Shown: positions 45,291 through 56,721 of the stretch, piece after piece
Numbering within the stretch: position 1 is the first letter of the stretch
Layout of the letters: each line of letters opens with the position of its first letter
Source of the DNA: Vitis vinifera
Taxonomy: Eukaryota; Streptophyta; Magnoliopsida; Vitales; Vitaceae
Direction of reading: 5' to 3'
DNA: 64,000 nucleotides
NCBI RefSeq assembly: GCF_030704535.1
Contig: NC_081820.1
Span: forward strand, 24,422,001 to 24,486,000
Translations under genes and position numbers: made by a program
Notes under the pieces: generated by a model
Database searches by the model: none
What the model was told of the DNA's origin: nothing
The model's input: the letters and a program-made list of their open reading frames with translations, nothing else

Positions 45291-47480
45291 CTAATTAAAG
45301 GATGGTGTGCTGAAATTAACAGCCTGTGTTATTGGTATAGAAACATGATCAAAATGAACAACTGAGTTTATATTTGCTGTTAGGTGCTCCAAAGTTGCAT
45401 AAATCATATTACAATATGGATGGGATCTATCTTCTATAGAGAACACATGAATTTTATTGTTAAGCTCAATCCAACTACATCCAGGATCCTTCTTCACTTT
45501 GAAACCCCTCAATATCTTCCTTACCATCATCTTCTCCCTCCACCTCCCTAGCCCTGCATATATGTTGGACAAAATAACATAAGAAGAGATTGGCTTGGGA
45601 TCAAAACTAAACATCTTCTCAGCCACTCTCTCACCCACTTCCAGGTCCATCCAGAACCAACAAGCACTAAGCAATGCTCCCCAGACAACCCCATCTGCTT
45701 CAAGTGGCATCTTCTTGATAAACTCCTCTGCTTCTCGTATATGGCCTGATCGGCCCAGAAGATCAACCACACATGCATAGTGTTCTAATGTTGGGGTTAC
45801 ACTATAACATCTCTCCATTGAGTGGAAAATTTTCATTCCTTCATTGACCAGACCTGCACGACTACAAGCAGACAGAACTCCAACAAAAGTAGCTCCATTT
45901 GGGGCTAATCCTTGCTCTATCATACGATCAAAGAGTGAAATTGCCTCAGACCCGAGCCCATGATATGCATGACCATTGATCAGAGCCGTCCAAGCTGCCA
46001 CGTTGGGTGAAAAGATGCTCACAAAAGATGTTTGAGCCTCCATGATGCTCCCACATTTGGAGTACATATCTATGAGGGATGTTCCAACATAAACATTTGA
46101 TTCAAATGGTGTTTTAATCAGATGGGCATGCAGTAATTGTCCTTGATGAAGGGATCCAAGACATGAACATGCATGGAACAGAGCAGAGAATGTAGATTGA
46201 GTTTGTTGTATTGATAATCTGTGCATTGTTATATATAGTTTCAAAGCCTCTTCAGGTTGACCACTATGAATATAACCCGATATCATTGAATTCCATGTCA
46301 CAGGATCTTTTTCATTCTTAGTTTCTTCAAAAAGTTCCAAAGCTTTATCAATTTCTCCATTCCTAGAGTACACTGAAATCATAGTATTTGAAGAAAATAT
46401 AGTTCTGCAAGGCATTTTCTCAAACAATCTCTTAGAATCATCCATTTGACCACCAACTGCATACCCTTTAATCATTAAGTTATATGAAACTGGATTCATC
46501 TCTGTCATTCCGTTAAAAACCAGCTCAGCATCCTCAATTCTGCCCATCGATATAAGCCCTTCAATTAAGGAATTCAAAGCATTTAAACACGGGTTAACAA
46601 CGCCTTTACACACTCTCAAGGCATCATCAATAGCTTCGCATTCACAATAGAACTCAACAAGAGCCCCTCCAATTGAGGGATCATATTCCAACCCACATTT
46701 CATCAAAAGCCCATGAACAGTCCTCCCTACACTCAAAATCCCGAGTCTACCACAAGCCCTCACCACACAATCAAAAGTAAACTCATTGGGAGTCGTTTCA
46801 CCACTCCTCATCATCAACCTAAAAATCTCCAAGGCCTTCCCACAACCATCCCCATTCTTAGAAAACCCAGAAATCAAAGTCGTCCAGGCAACAACATCTC
46901 TCCTCGGCATCTTCACAAACACACTCAAAGCATCATCCATCACATTACAAGTCACATACCCCACAAGCATCAAACTCCACAACACCTCATTCCTCCGAAC
47001 CAACACATCAAAAACCCGCCGTGCCTCCCCAATTTCAAAGCAACTTGCATAAAAATACAGCAAAGCACTCCCCACAAGCTCAAAACTCTCCGACCCAGAT
47101 TTTAGAACAAGACAATGGATCAACTTCCCGTCGCGCAAACACCTCAAACGAGCACAAACACTCAAAACCGACGAGAACGTGGATTCACTGAGCTTCATAT
47201 GGCTGCGGTGCATGGAGTAAACTAGAAATAGAGCTTCACTGAATCGTCCATGCTTTGAGTAGCTAGATATCATAGTGTTCCACGACACGACAGTTCGTTG
47301 AGGCATCTGGTCGAACAGTTGGCGGGCAACATCCAGTTTTGATTGTTTTGCATAATTGCTTATAGCAATGTTTGTGGATATAATTTCACTGAGATTGGAT
47401 TGATGTGCTGTGTATAATTTGAACTCCTTTAGCCTTTGGTGTTTCCAAGCTTTGGAAATGGAAGCTTTGATCAACATCAT
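45291..47480 (-). CDS. PLS-class pentatricopeptide repeat protein with C-terminal E domain
   Basis: A single intronless open frame encodes 729 residues, as usual for plant PPR genes. Repeats run almost through the whole protein. Examples are ARQLFDQMPQRTVVSWNTMI, DALSVFVKMPRRDVVAWTTLI, SKRLFEKMPCRTIFSSNTMI and EAISLFDRMIEQGLAPNGATF. The mixed 31-, 35- and 36-residue repeats mark the PLS class. The end, PSSYVILSNIYAGLGRW-like followed by KKDPGCSWIELNNKIHVF, is the E motif. It has no DYW domain. Family members bind organellar RNA sequence-specifically and act in C-to-U editing, usually with a DYW partner. The N-terminus MMLIKASISKAWKHQRLKEF is basic and Ser/Leu-containing, which fits mitochondrial or plastid import. 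The RNA target cannot be predicted from memory. The next gene on this strand (CNGC) ends 1.5 kb upstream. Confidence 0.93.
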   Translation of the reverse strand: MMLIKASISKAWKHQRLKEFKLYTAHQSNLSEIISTNIAISNYAKQSKLDVARQLFDQMPQRTVVSWNTMISSYSKHGRFSEALFLVYSMHRSHMKLSESTFSSVLSVCARLRCLRDGKLIHCLVLKSGSESFELVGSALLYFYASCFEIGEARRVFDVLVRRNEVLWSLMLVGYVTCNVMDDALSVFVKMPRRDVVAWTTLISGFSKNGDGCGKALEIFRLMMRSGETTPNEFTFDCVVRACGRLGILSVGRTVHGLLMKCGLEYDPSIGGALVEFYCECEAIDDALRVCKGVVNPCLNALNSLIEGLISMGRIEDAELVFNGMTEMNPVSYNLMIKGYAVGGQMDDSKRLFEKMPCRTIFSSNTMISVYSRNGEIDKALELFEETKNEKDPVTWNSMISGYIHSGQPEEALKLYITMHRLSIQQTQSTFSALFHACSCLGSLHQGQLLHAHLIKTPFESNVYVGTSLIDMYSKCGSIMEAQTSFVSIFSPNVAAWTALINGHAYHGLGSEAISLFDRMIEQGLAPNGATFVGVLSACSRAGLVNEGMKIFHSMERCYSVTPTLEHYACVVDLLGRSGHIREAEEFIKKMPLEADGVVWGALLSACWFWMDLEVGERVAEKMFSFDPKPISSYVILSNIYAGLGRWREKMMVRKILRGFKVKKDPGCSWIELNNKIHVFSIEDRSHPYCNMIYATLEHLTANINSVVHFDHVSIPITQAVNFSTPSFN

Positions 47481-48963
47481 TGAAATGCTTCTGAGCTTTC
47501 CGATTTGGCAGTTGAACTTGGCGCCTACTTTCTTCCCTTTTTTCTTTTTTTCTATAATAGCTCTGCGCTGAAGTACAGTTTTCCCGATGACACGCCTTAT
47601 CCAATATTTTCACCCTCTTACAAAACGACACCGTTTTGATGATCCTCCTCAATTCTATATTGATGTTCAGGATGAGGCCATTTAAAAAAAATAAAATAAA
47701 AATAAAAACTTTATATAAAAAATAATTCATAATTCTAAAATTTTCAGAAGATTGTGTAAAATTAAAATTCATCTTGAATTTCCAAAAAATAAATTCAATA
47801 TGAAAAATTTTAATTAAGAAAGTGAGTTAATTTTCAAAGTAAATTCACATTTTTTTAAAATAGTTACGAGTTTCATATAAAAAATGGACTTATTTTTTGA
47901 CAATTCAATATCTACATAGTAAAATAAAATAACATTCAATACTATTACAAGTACTTCATTTTTATTTATTTTTAAAATAATCTTTTTAATAATATTTTTT
48001 TTAAACAATATTTAAAAAAATAGAAAAAAAAAAACTTATCTAAAATTTTATTACTTTTCATCTTATAGGCCGTATCATTATTTTATACCTTAATTTAATA
48101 TGTTCATAAATGATGTCATAGTTTGTTTTCTCATGGTGATTCAAAGAGTAATTGTAAAAAACATTTATAGTTTTTCTAATATTTAAAAAATGAAAGTTTT
48201 TAAACATTAGAAAGGTAATAAATGTTTTTTAAAATCATTATCAAATGCATTCTTTGTGATAAATAAAAAAATATTTATTTTAAAGTTTTTTATAACATGT
48301 CATTTGGTAAAAATTATATATTTTCATGGAAAAAACCAATTATTATTCTTTAATTACTTTAAGTAATTATTTAGATTTTTAAATATGGTTTTTAAAATTT
48401 TTATGTATTTTTAAATTATTTAATTTTTATATGAAAAAAATATAAAATTACATAAATAAATAAATTTAATATAATATATGATAATAATCTATTAAATCTA
48501 TTTTCATTTTCTCTTTCCTTGACCAAAGATAACAAGTAAATTTATGATTAAGAAAAAAAATATATATATCCCATGATTATGATGAACTAATTTCTTCCTA
48601 ACTTGTTATTTTAAGTTAATTTTATATTTTATCAAACATATAAAATAATTAAATTGATTCACCCTCAAAAATTCACTACTCCATTCAGCATGAGAGACAG
48701 ATCACCAACTTTGAAAAGAGAGGTGAAAGACCGCCAACTATACATTCACAGTATGGTGTCTCTCATTCTCAAATCACTAATCTGATGATCATTGATTCAA
48801 AGGAAAAAAAAAATACAATCAAGGAAATCCATATACAACATAATATACACAACGACCTCATACAGTTGACACTCTTGACACACTCTCTGGCTTTGCTTAT
48901 ATAACCATTTTCCACATTCTACATAACACCATCACCTAGCACAAACAGAAATATATAACCTAC
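47481..48963. other. Intergenic DNA between the PPR and CNGC genes
   Basis: It is A+T-rich from 47650 onward and contains a MITE at about 48138-48262. The first 170 bases before the PPR start are less A+T-rich and probably hold its promoter. No gene is supported. Confidence 0.45.
48138..48262. repeat. Foldback MITE
   Basis: A unit of the window's common family runs from GTGATTCAAAGAGTAATTGT to AAAATCATTATCAAATGCATTC, with TCTAATATTT...AACATTAGAAAGG in the centre. Confidence 0.5.
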
Positions 48964-51900
48964 CTATTGATCTTCAGCAGTAAAATCCGGCTCCGCCGGT
49001 TTCTGAAGCAGTATCGGTGATATTCTCTCTGGCAACCTTGCTTTTCGTGTCTTGTTACGCCGCAAAGCACGGAGAGCATTGGCTGCGAATCGGGATGCAT
49101 AAATGGTGGCACCTAGACTAGGTGAGCTCCCACCTGCCTTGGCCAATGCGTCCTGCAACCTATCCTCCTCTTCCCGAAGGGACTCTTCCAGCTTCTTCCT
49201 CCAGTAGCGGCGCCAGGCGGCTTGTATGAAACAGGCAGCCCAAGTCCTCCACTGGTGGGAGTAGAGCCTGAAGGTGTGGCGGAGCTGCTTGCTGTGGAGT
49301 CTTCGGAATTGGGAGGCAACAAACTTCAGGTCGTCAGCCATTAGAGCAAAGGCTTCAACTTCGGAGAGGGCTAGGACGGTTCTGGTTGAAATGGGAAGGT
49401 TTGATGTTGAGTGGGGGTCCAGTGCCCATGTGAGAAGTTCTTCTCCACAGAAGTCACCGGCTTTCAGATAATCAGAGTTCAAGAAGCCAGTCCTTCCACC
49501 ATTGGTTGTCATGGTGGATAGCTTGCCTCGCATGACAAAGAGCATCTCATCGACTGGGTCCCCCTCCCGGACGATGTAGCTATCTTCTGTGTACAGTGCT
49601 GGCTTGAGACGGTCACACATTGCATCCATCAGTTGCTCATCCATCTTTTCGAACATTGGCACCTTAACAATGTTTAAGAAAAAGATGTAAATCCATGGTT
49701 TAGTAATAATTAATGGTGCATTACCAATCAACTTGAAGACAACACACAATGCTGAAAACCAAAGAAGTAAATGAAGATTAGAAAAGAGGTATACACTCAA
49801 ATTATACGAAGTATGTGCCGGTAGGACAGTTTTTTTTCTAAGACTGTTTGGTTGTAGGAAAGTACTAAGGATAAAATATATATATTAAGATTATGTTTAG
49901 TTCCTAGAAAGTACTAAAAAAAGAAAAAAAATATTAAAGAAAATAATTTTCTCTTGTTTGGTTATATTATAGAAAATCAAATACAATTAAAATAGGTTAG
50001 AAATTTATATATTTTAAATTATTTAATATTTATATAAAATAAGTTAAATAAGTTTGAAGTAGTATATATAAATAACTTATTGACTTTAAATCTATTTTTT
50101 ATTTTCCTTTACTTTTTTTTCCTTATACTTTTCCTCTCAATTTTCTTTCCCTGGTATCTTCTCTCAGATTTTCTAGGAACCAAATATAGTTTAAATAATG
50201 CTCAGATCAAAAACCTAAAACCACTGATCTGTGTAATCAGCAGAGTAACTATCTTAAGCACTGACATGAACATTGTCTTCATGTCAATGCTAACAACTAA
50301 CATAAGCTACTTGTCTGTCCCCACCCAAACAAAAAGGAGAAAATGCAACTGAATGTATACCATCCATGGGGTATATTTATATTAAAGGGAAGGTTATGAC
50401 ATATTGAAATAACAGATCAGCCTTAATGCATATCTCGCTAATTCAGAAATTATATAGATATTCTCATTCACTTGAAGGGCAAATAATAGTAAGAGCAATT
50501 CTAGAAAAGGGTAGGTGAACTCACTCTCCTGAGCAGAGCCAAGCAGAGATGGCGTTTTATGTCCCTTCTAAGGTCCTTGGGAAGATTAATGAGTAGATTC
50601 TGTTCGTCAACACCTCTGGTTTCTTGCCACTTGTACTGTTCATACCTTCTGATTCGCTCCCTCAGACTCTCAGGAAGCAGGCGATGAGACATCCACTGTT
50701 CTGCATCTCGCCTTTTCACTCTCATCTCCTCCAATCTTATGGTTGTGGACTGCAGATATGTCTGTTACACCACAAATTCAGTACATCAATTCAAGACTAA
50801 ATGAGTACCATAAAATATGGTCCAGGCATCCAGACCATCTCATGAGCCTCACATCACTCTTTAATTCTTAAACTTGGCTTGGTTTCATAATCAAAACAAT
50901 TCAGTCATAAAATGTATAGATGTTTTTCATATCATCCAGATATTGACATAGCTCCATTTTTCATAAGGGAAAAAAATGTCTTTAAAAGATGCATGTCATT
51001 GATGCTACCAAGACATTTTTAACCAGCCAATTGCTCAATTCCCCAAAAAAGATATCAAAAGCCATTTTACTTGATTCTAAAAACTCTAGAACTTTTATCT
51101 ACAAAACATCAGTCATTTAGTACTGCAAACACAGTATCAATGGAAGATCTCTGGAACCATTTCCATAATCTCCCATCGTGTTGAAATACAACTTCTCTAT
51201 GGATGTTATGTTTCCAGAGCACTGAAGGACAAAATGAACATGCATTTACTATATTGAAGCAATAATTACACACCAAAAAATTCTCAAACCATGCCCATTG
51301 ATTGAGTAGTCCAAAAGAAAGAAGCAGGTGTGTGATATATCCTACTTATGATTTACACAGCATCTCTCATGCTTACACATAGTATCAAATAACTAAGAAC
51401 TAATAAATAGAAATATTCAGCACTAACCTGCATATTTCCAATAAGAAATGAAAATAAAACCAAGCCAGAGATGGAAATGAACACTGCAAAGCAAATTTCC
51501 CAGACATAGGTGCTTGTTTTGAGGTTTTGACCAAGAGAACTGCAAAAAATGTACCAAGTATAAAATACCACAATAATAAACACAAATGATGCTCAAAGTA
51601 AGAAAACCAAAAGTGTATGCATTTATCATTACAAAGAGAGGGTTTGAACAAGGTAGAGATATGTCATATATTTTATGGTAAGACCATCTATATAATTGGA
51701 AATGCAAATAAGGGAAACCAACCCAATTTTGACAAGTGAAAATTCATAAGACAGGAGATTACAGCTGCCATGCTGCATAAAAAATTTTCAACCATTTACA
51801 ACAATTGACTCCTGAGAACTACATGAGCTTAAATCATTTTAAACCAATAATCATCATTTGTCTGGCATCCACCTAAAATTTTCTCTTGAATTATGCAGTA

Positions 51901-54900
51901 AGCAGCACCAAATTTATGAGCTAAAAGCAATTTGAATTTCCACTACATGAGCTTAAATCATTTTAAACTAATAATCATCATCTGTTTGGCATCCACCTAA
52001 AATTTTCTCTTGTATTATGCGGTAGGCAGTACCAAATTTATTAGCTAAAAGCAATTTAAATTTCCATTAATTTTTTGCATTGGCCTATGCCTTTCTCACA
52101 CATTATGTGATGGGATGCAGCTAAGTCAGCCAGTGGCCCCATGGTTTCGTGATAACATTACTTTAGATTACGAGCCTAGAGCAAAGATCCATTCAAATTA
52201 GATCCACAGAGAAAAAGTCCAGAATATGAAGGTTTTAGGTTAAGTAGGACTAAAATGGATTAAAGAATACAACAATAATAAAATTAGGTGCAGAGGGAAT
52301 AGTTAAAATAGATGGATATGAGACACCTATAATTGATTGAATTTATCATCTAGGTTGATCATTCAACAGTGGGAATTGATACAGATGTTGCACATAGAAT
52401 TAGAGTGTTTCTGCAGTGTTGTGAGGATGCAAATACCATTCTTCTATTTGAAGGCAAAAATTACAATTCTGCTATAAGACCTATGTTGCTTTATGGTTAA
52501 ATGTTGGAAAATCAAGAAACACATGCAACATGAGCATGTCTGAAATGAGGATAATGGACCAGTAGCAAAGCAAGAAAAGATAGAATAAGAAATGAGTGTA
52601 TCCATTTGGGATCAAAGTAGTACCAACTGAGAAAAAGGAGAGGGAAACTCATTTAAGATAGCTTGACTAGCTGCCACAGAGACCAATAAATGTGTTTAGA
52701 GCACTATTTTGCTTTTAACTTGAAGCTGCTCAAGGGACAAGAGAAAGATCAAAAAGAAGTCTAACTGAGGCAGTAAAAAAGCAATTATGTCTTTAATACA
52801 ACATTGGACACGGTCCTAAATAGAGCTCAAAGGCAAGCAAGAACTCACTTAATGAACCCAAAATGTTGGAATATAGATGAAATATTTGAATTACCAAAGC
52901 TCATATTTGGCTACCCGTTCAGCCCTTCCCTAGAAAACTCTCACTACATTAAATTCTCAGCATGAGGTAGGTAACTAAAAAGTAACTAAAGATGAAAAAG
53001 GGAAGATAATATAAGATGAGGAGCATGGGCATCACACGTGATTAATATAGCATGCTATGTATAATGCAACAACATAGCAAGTCTGCATATCTACATAAAC
53101 TAAGAATTTAAGGGCAGTGAATGAGAAGCATAGTGGTGGACACAGCACAACCATTATTTCTGAAGTCTGAAGCACAGACTGCTTTCTTGTTCGCATACTC
53201 TATGAATGTGAAAGGAACATGATTAGAACTCCAAAAAACACATGTATGATACAAAATGCTTATTTATGGAACACACTGACATTAAGTGTTCAAAAATAGA
53301 TTGATATGAAAGAATAAAAGATTTGACATGGGCATACCTCAGATTTTGCAGGCCCCACCAAAAACAGTAAAAGAACTTCTGTGGAAAATCTGTTGACTCC
53401 ACAACACCAGACTGAAGGGCGTCAAGTAATATTCCAAAATCAAAAACCGTTGTATTTGGTTCTATTACAGGACATGAAGCGTTAAAAAGTGTTGTATTCA
53501 CTGTTCCTTTACAATATAGAGAACTATCAATGCATGAAGTATCATTTCCACAAGCTTTTGTCCAGCATGTAGTTTCGCGATCTATAGCAAACAAGTACCA
53601 AAAAGCTCCAAGTACCTACAACATCTTAAAGTAATGATCAGAAAGATCTGTAAAAGAGATAATAATTTCACTTCTATTTGAAAAATAAGTTAACAGGGAA
53701 AACTAAAAAATGAAAGCTTTTCACATTTTACTCCTATATTCTGTCCGTGCCACATCCCTCCAGGAGGAGAGAGAGAGATCCAAAACACATTTTTCTCCTG
53801 CTTTACCCTTGGATATTATTCCATTTGCAAACATTGGTGCCCATTAGAACCTACAAGGTATCCTCACTGACAACTGGAGTTATAATTTAACCATCCAACA
53901 TGTTTATTAATCTAATTATGGGAACAGGTATAATTTGGCTACAAACATGGAAACCATACATCTATTGTTTGATTTTTTTATTTTTTTTATTTTTTATGGG
54001 TAAAGCAAGAGAATATCATAAAAAGAAATGCCAACAGTGTGCCCCAAAGTACATACGATGCATCTATTGTTTGATATATGAAGAATCCTAGTAAATATCA
54101 TGGTAGGCAAACATTTAGTAGCAGAGGGCCTAAATCTTAACATATGGGGATGAATCTCACTCCTAGACATGCAAACACCTAAAACACACACCCAGATCCA
54201 TGCAAAGCAAATATCTTTCTCATTTCTTTTTTGTAAGTTGTTAGATCTTATATCTTGAATTGCTTCCTTTTTTATGTCCAAAAAAGAAACAAAGAGTTCT
54301 TATTCATTTGAAAAAGTCAGTTTCAGATCTGTGAGAAGTCAAAAGCCAAACATCCAATATGTGTTTAAAAAAATGAATTGTTCCAAAATTTCAAGGTCAA
54401 AGAGAATTTTAATATGTATAAAACATAAAGGCAGTAAATATACGCACCATATCTACATACATGTCTATATATAAAAATGACATTTAAGCCTTCATAACAT
54501 GGCATTTGCCAAATATGTTTGCAAAAAAAATGTAATGGCAGGTAATCAAACTCACATGACTCGCAAGCATGTAAAGAAAGAGATTGAATGCAGCTCCAGC
54601 CCATGCAGTTTCAGTGAGTATGCCAGAAGTTCTTGTGACTTCTTTGTATAACGGACGAACTCGGAGCACCCGTGGTATGTATTGGAAGAAGACAACAAAT
54701 TTCAACAGCCTCTTTGTATTCATGTATTTTGAGCCTCCTAGTTTGGGAATGATAATCCAAATTACCACCTGAACATATTGCAATAAGATTAAAGTTCACA
54801 CCTAATATCAAATTAATGCAACTTAATGCTAGTAAAAACAAGATATTAACTTGCTTGGGTTTTGATTTCAGACAATTTACTGTCATAAGAGCCTTTCTAG

Positions 54901-56721
54901 GAGATACAAGATAAACATTAGGGCAGTTGATCATCCACCCACCTTCAGTCACACAAATAACAGTGAGGATCACAAAGGCATGACCAATAATTGGTTCCTC
55001 CAGCTTCAAAAAACTCGTATATTTAATGAACCACACAGGTGGACAAGCAGAGAATTTTAAAATGACCAAAAGAGTGAAGTGAAAAGTACAGTAAGGTGGA
55101 GGTGCTGGCTAGCTAATCTATTCAAGTCTCTTAAGTTGTTGTGCAGGAAACCTTAGGATCCAATCCCGCCTTCATCAGTACTGGGGGGATTTAGGGGGTA
55201 TGGGGGAGGGAAGAACCATCCCCTATTGTGTAGCCCATAGGCCCAAATATGCCTCCTTGTGAACCCAAATAAGAAATTGTCAACAAGTCAATAAGATCAC
55301 CGCAAGAAAATCTAATGCCATGAATATAAATCCCAAGCACACACAAGATCTGATTTCTTCTCATCCCACTATCCCAAACAAATGTTCCAATGAACAAACT
55401 AGGGCCTATTGGCCTAACAGTGGGCACTTTATGCCTTGGCAGCCTTGCAACCAAACCTTAAAATACTATGGGAAGAACATTCTGGCTGCAGAAAAGTTTT
55501 CCTTACCTGTGGGAGGGGAAGAACAGCGAGGATGTCGATTAGGAAGTACGAGGACAAATATCTCCTTGCTATTGCCCAAGAATCTTCTACTAGAACACCT
55601 CTTCCAAATACTCGAGAAGAAGGAGCAATAAAACCAGTTCGAAATTGAAAAATAATATGGAGTATATAAAAGATATCGGTGAAGGAACGCAAAACACTGG
55701 CTGTAATCTGCAATGATTCGTCCAACGAAAGGCATTTCTTTAATTTATCAATCACTGGGATGTAAAAGAACAAAGGATCTAGGGAGACTGCAATAATGCA
55801 TGATAGAACGAATATCTTATTCCACTTTTGGAGGAATGGCCCCTGTGGATCAAGAATTTTCTTTCCGGAACCCTTTTCCAGATTTCTTCTGAAAGAAAAG
55901 GATTTCAATGACCTTCTAATGCTGTTAATCCGTTCAGAACCACATTCCAAACCTCTCTGGAACTTCCCTGAAACTGAGTTTATTGCTAGTCTGATTTTCC
56001 CTGATCTTACTCCATTGTTTATGGGAATTTTCCCTTCACTACTTCTCTCTGAACTCCAATCCTGGAACCTGAATAAAATATAACCAATATAAAAATCAGT
56101 CCATGACACAATATCCAATGCAAAGGAATAATTAAATGTGCCACTGAATAGAAGAACATCTTAAACATCAAATGTAAACAATCATATCAATTGCTCAGTT
56201 GAACAGGAGCAGGCAAAACCTAGGAGTCCTACTATGCCAAAAGTACACCCACCACTAACTAATGTCCATGTGAGTACTTTGAGATTCTGAAACCATGGCA
56301 GCAATGCAGAGGAACCATGTATTGTAAATTGAATTAGCCAGAGTCATCTTCTGCATGATTAGAACTATAACCTCTGATGCTATAATCCTATATTAAGCAA
56401 AATTTGGGGTTTTTCAAATGAAAGAAAAAATAGCATTGAAAAGGGAGAAGAGAGATATTGATAGATAAGCTAGGAAACCCTTAAAACGATAGTTGCAACT
56501 GAAAGTTCTTTTTAAATCTAAAACAGATAGGGAGCCCTCGTCTAGTGCAGGATTTTTCAAAATTTAGCACAGCAATGGAGGGATAGGACTACAGTATGCT
56601 GCAAAATGTTAAGAAGTTAAGTAATGAGTCTGACTAAAATAGAAGCTACTGAACATTCTGAGTTAAGAGTACGCAGAGTTAAAAGAACTGACCTCACAAA
56701 CTTCTCTTGTCGGTAGTTCAT
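48964..56721 (-). CDS. CNGC1: Cyclic nucleotide-gated cation channel (CNGC1-like)
   Basis: On the minus strand, seven coding exons, 56721-56693, 56068-55507, 54768-54556, 53615-53338, 51539-51428, 50761-50525 and 49662-48964, join in frame to 709 residues (CNGC1 is about 716). The first exon codes only MNYRQEKFVR, split by an intron, which agrees with CNGC1. The order is a basic N-terminus, S1 near residue 80 (IFVLSCIIAVSLDPLFFYIP), S2-S6, and a pore with FYCFWWGLQNLSSLGQNL near residues 350-367. Then come a C-linker and a nucleotide-binding domain with the phosphate-binding cassette near 547-561 (FCGEELLTWALDPH). An IQ-type calmodulin site lies near 622-636 (FIQAAWRRYWRKK). The protein should be a Ca2+-permeable plasma-membrane cation channel. 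Intron 4 holds a LINE relic and intron 6 a MITE. Confidence 0.94.
49888..50195. repeat. MITE in CNGC intron 6
   Basis: The element runs from GATTATGTTTAGTTCCTAGAAAG to TTTTCTAGGAACCAAATATAG, which are complementary ends. Its interior resembles 11290-11625 and 60230-60520. It lies inside intron 6 (49663-50524) and splits no exon. Confidence 0.65.
51818..52065 (+). repeat. Two-copy tandem duplication of 124 bp in CNGC intron 4
   Basis: Copies 51818-51941 and 51942-52065 share ACTACATGAGCTTAAATCAT, CATCCACCTAAAATTTTCTC and GCTAAAAGCAATTT. They differ at roughly a dozen bases, so the duplication is not very recent. It abuts the LINE relic. Confidence 0.9.
52185..52880 (+). mobile_element. Decayed LINE relic (RTE clade, 3' end of the reverse-transcriptase ORF)
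   Basis: Read on plus, antisense to the CNGC gene, translated blocks match the C-terminal part of plant RTE LINEs. DVAHRIRV is near 52385, IRPMLLYG near 52480, KARKDRIRNECI near 52570 and LNRAQRQARTHLMNPKCW near 52815. These correspond to the usual DVTHRI, RPALLYG, KDRIRNEHI and RAEWR-R--LADP motifs. The frame is broken by numerous stops and shifts, so it is an old 5'-truncated copy. The tail end was not resolved. Confidence 0.75.

Noticed and set aside
46713-47105. Plus-strand 130-codon open frame rich in His, Pro and Thr
   Set aside because: It is antisense to the PPR gene, whose codon use creates it.
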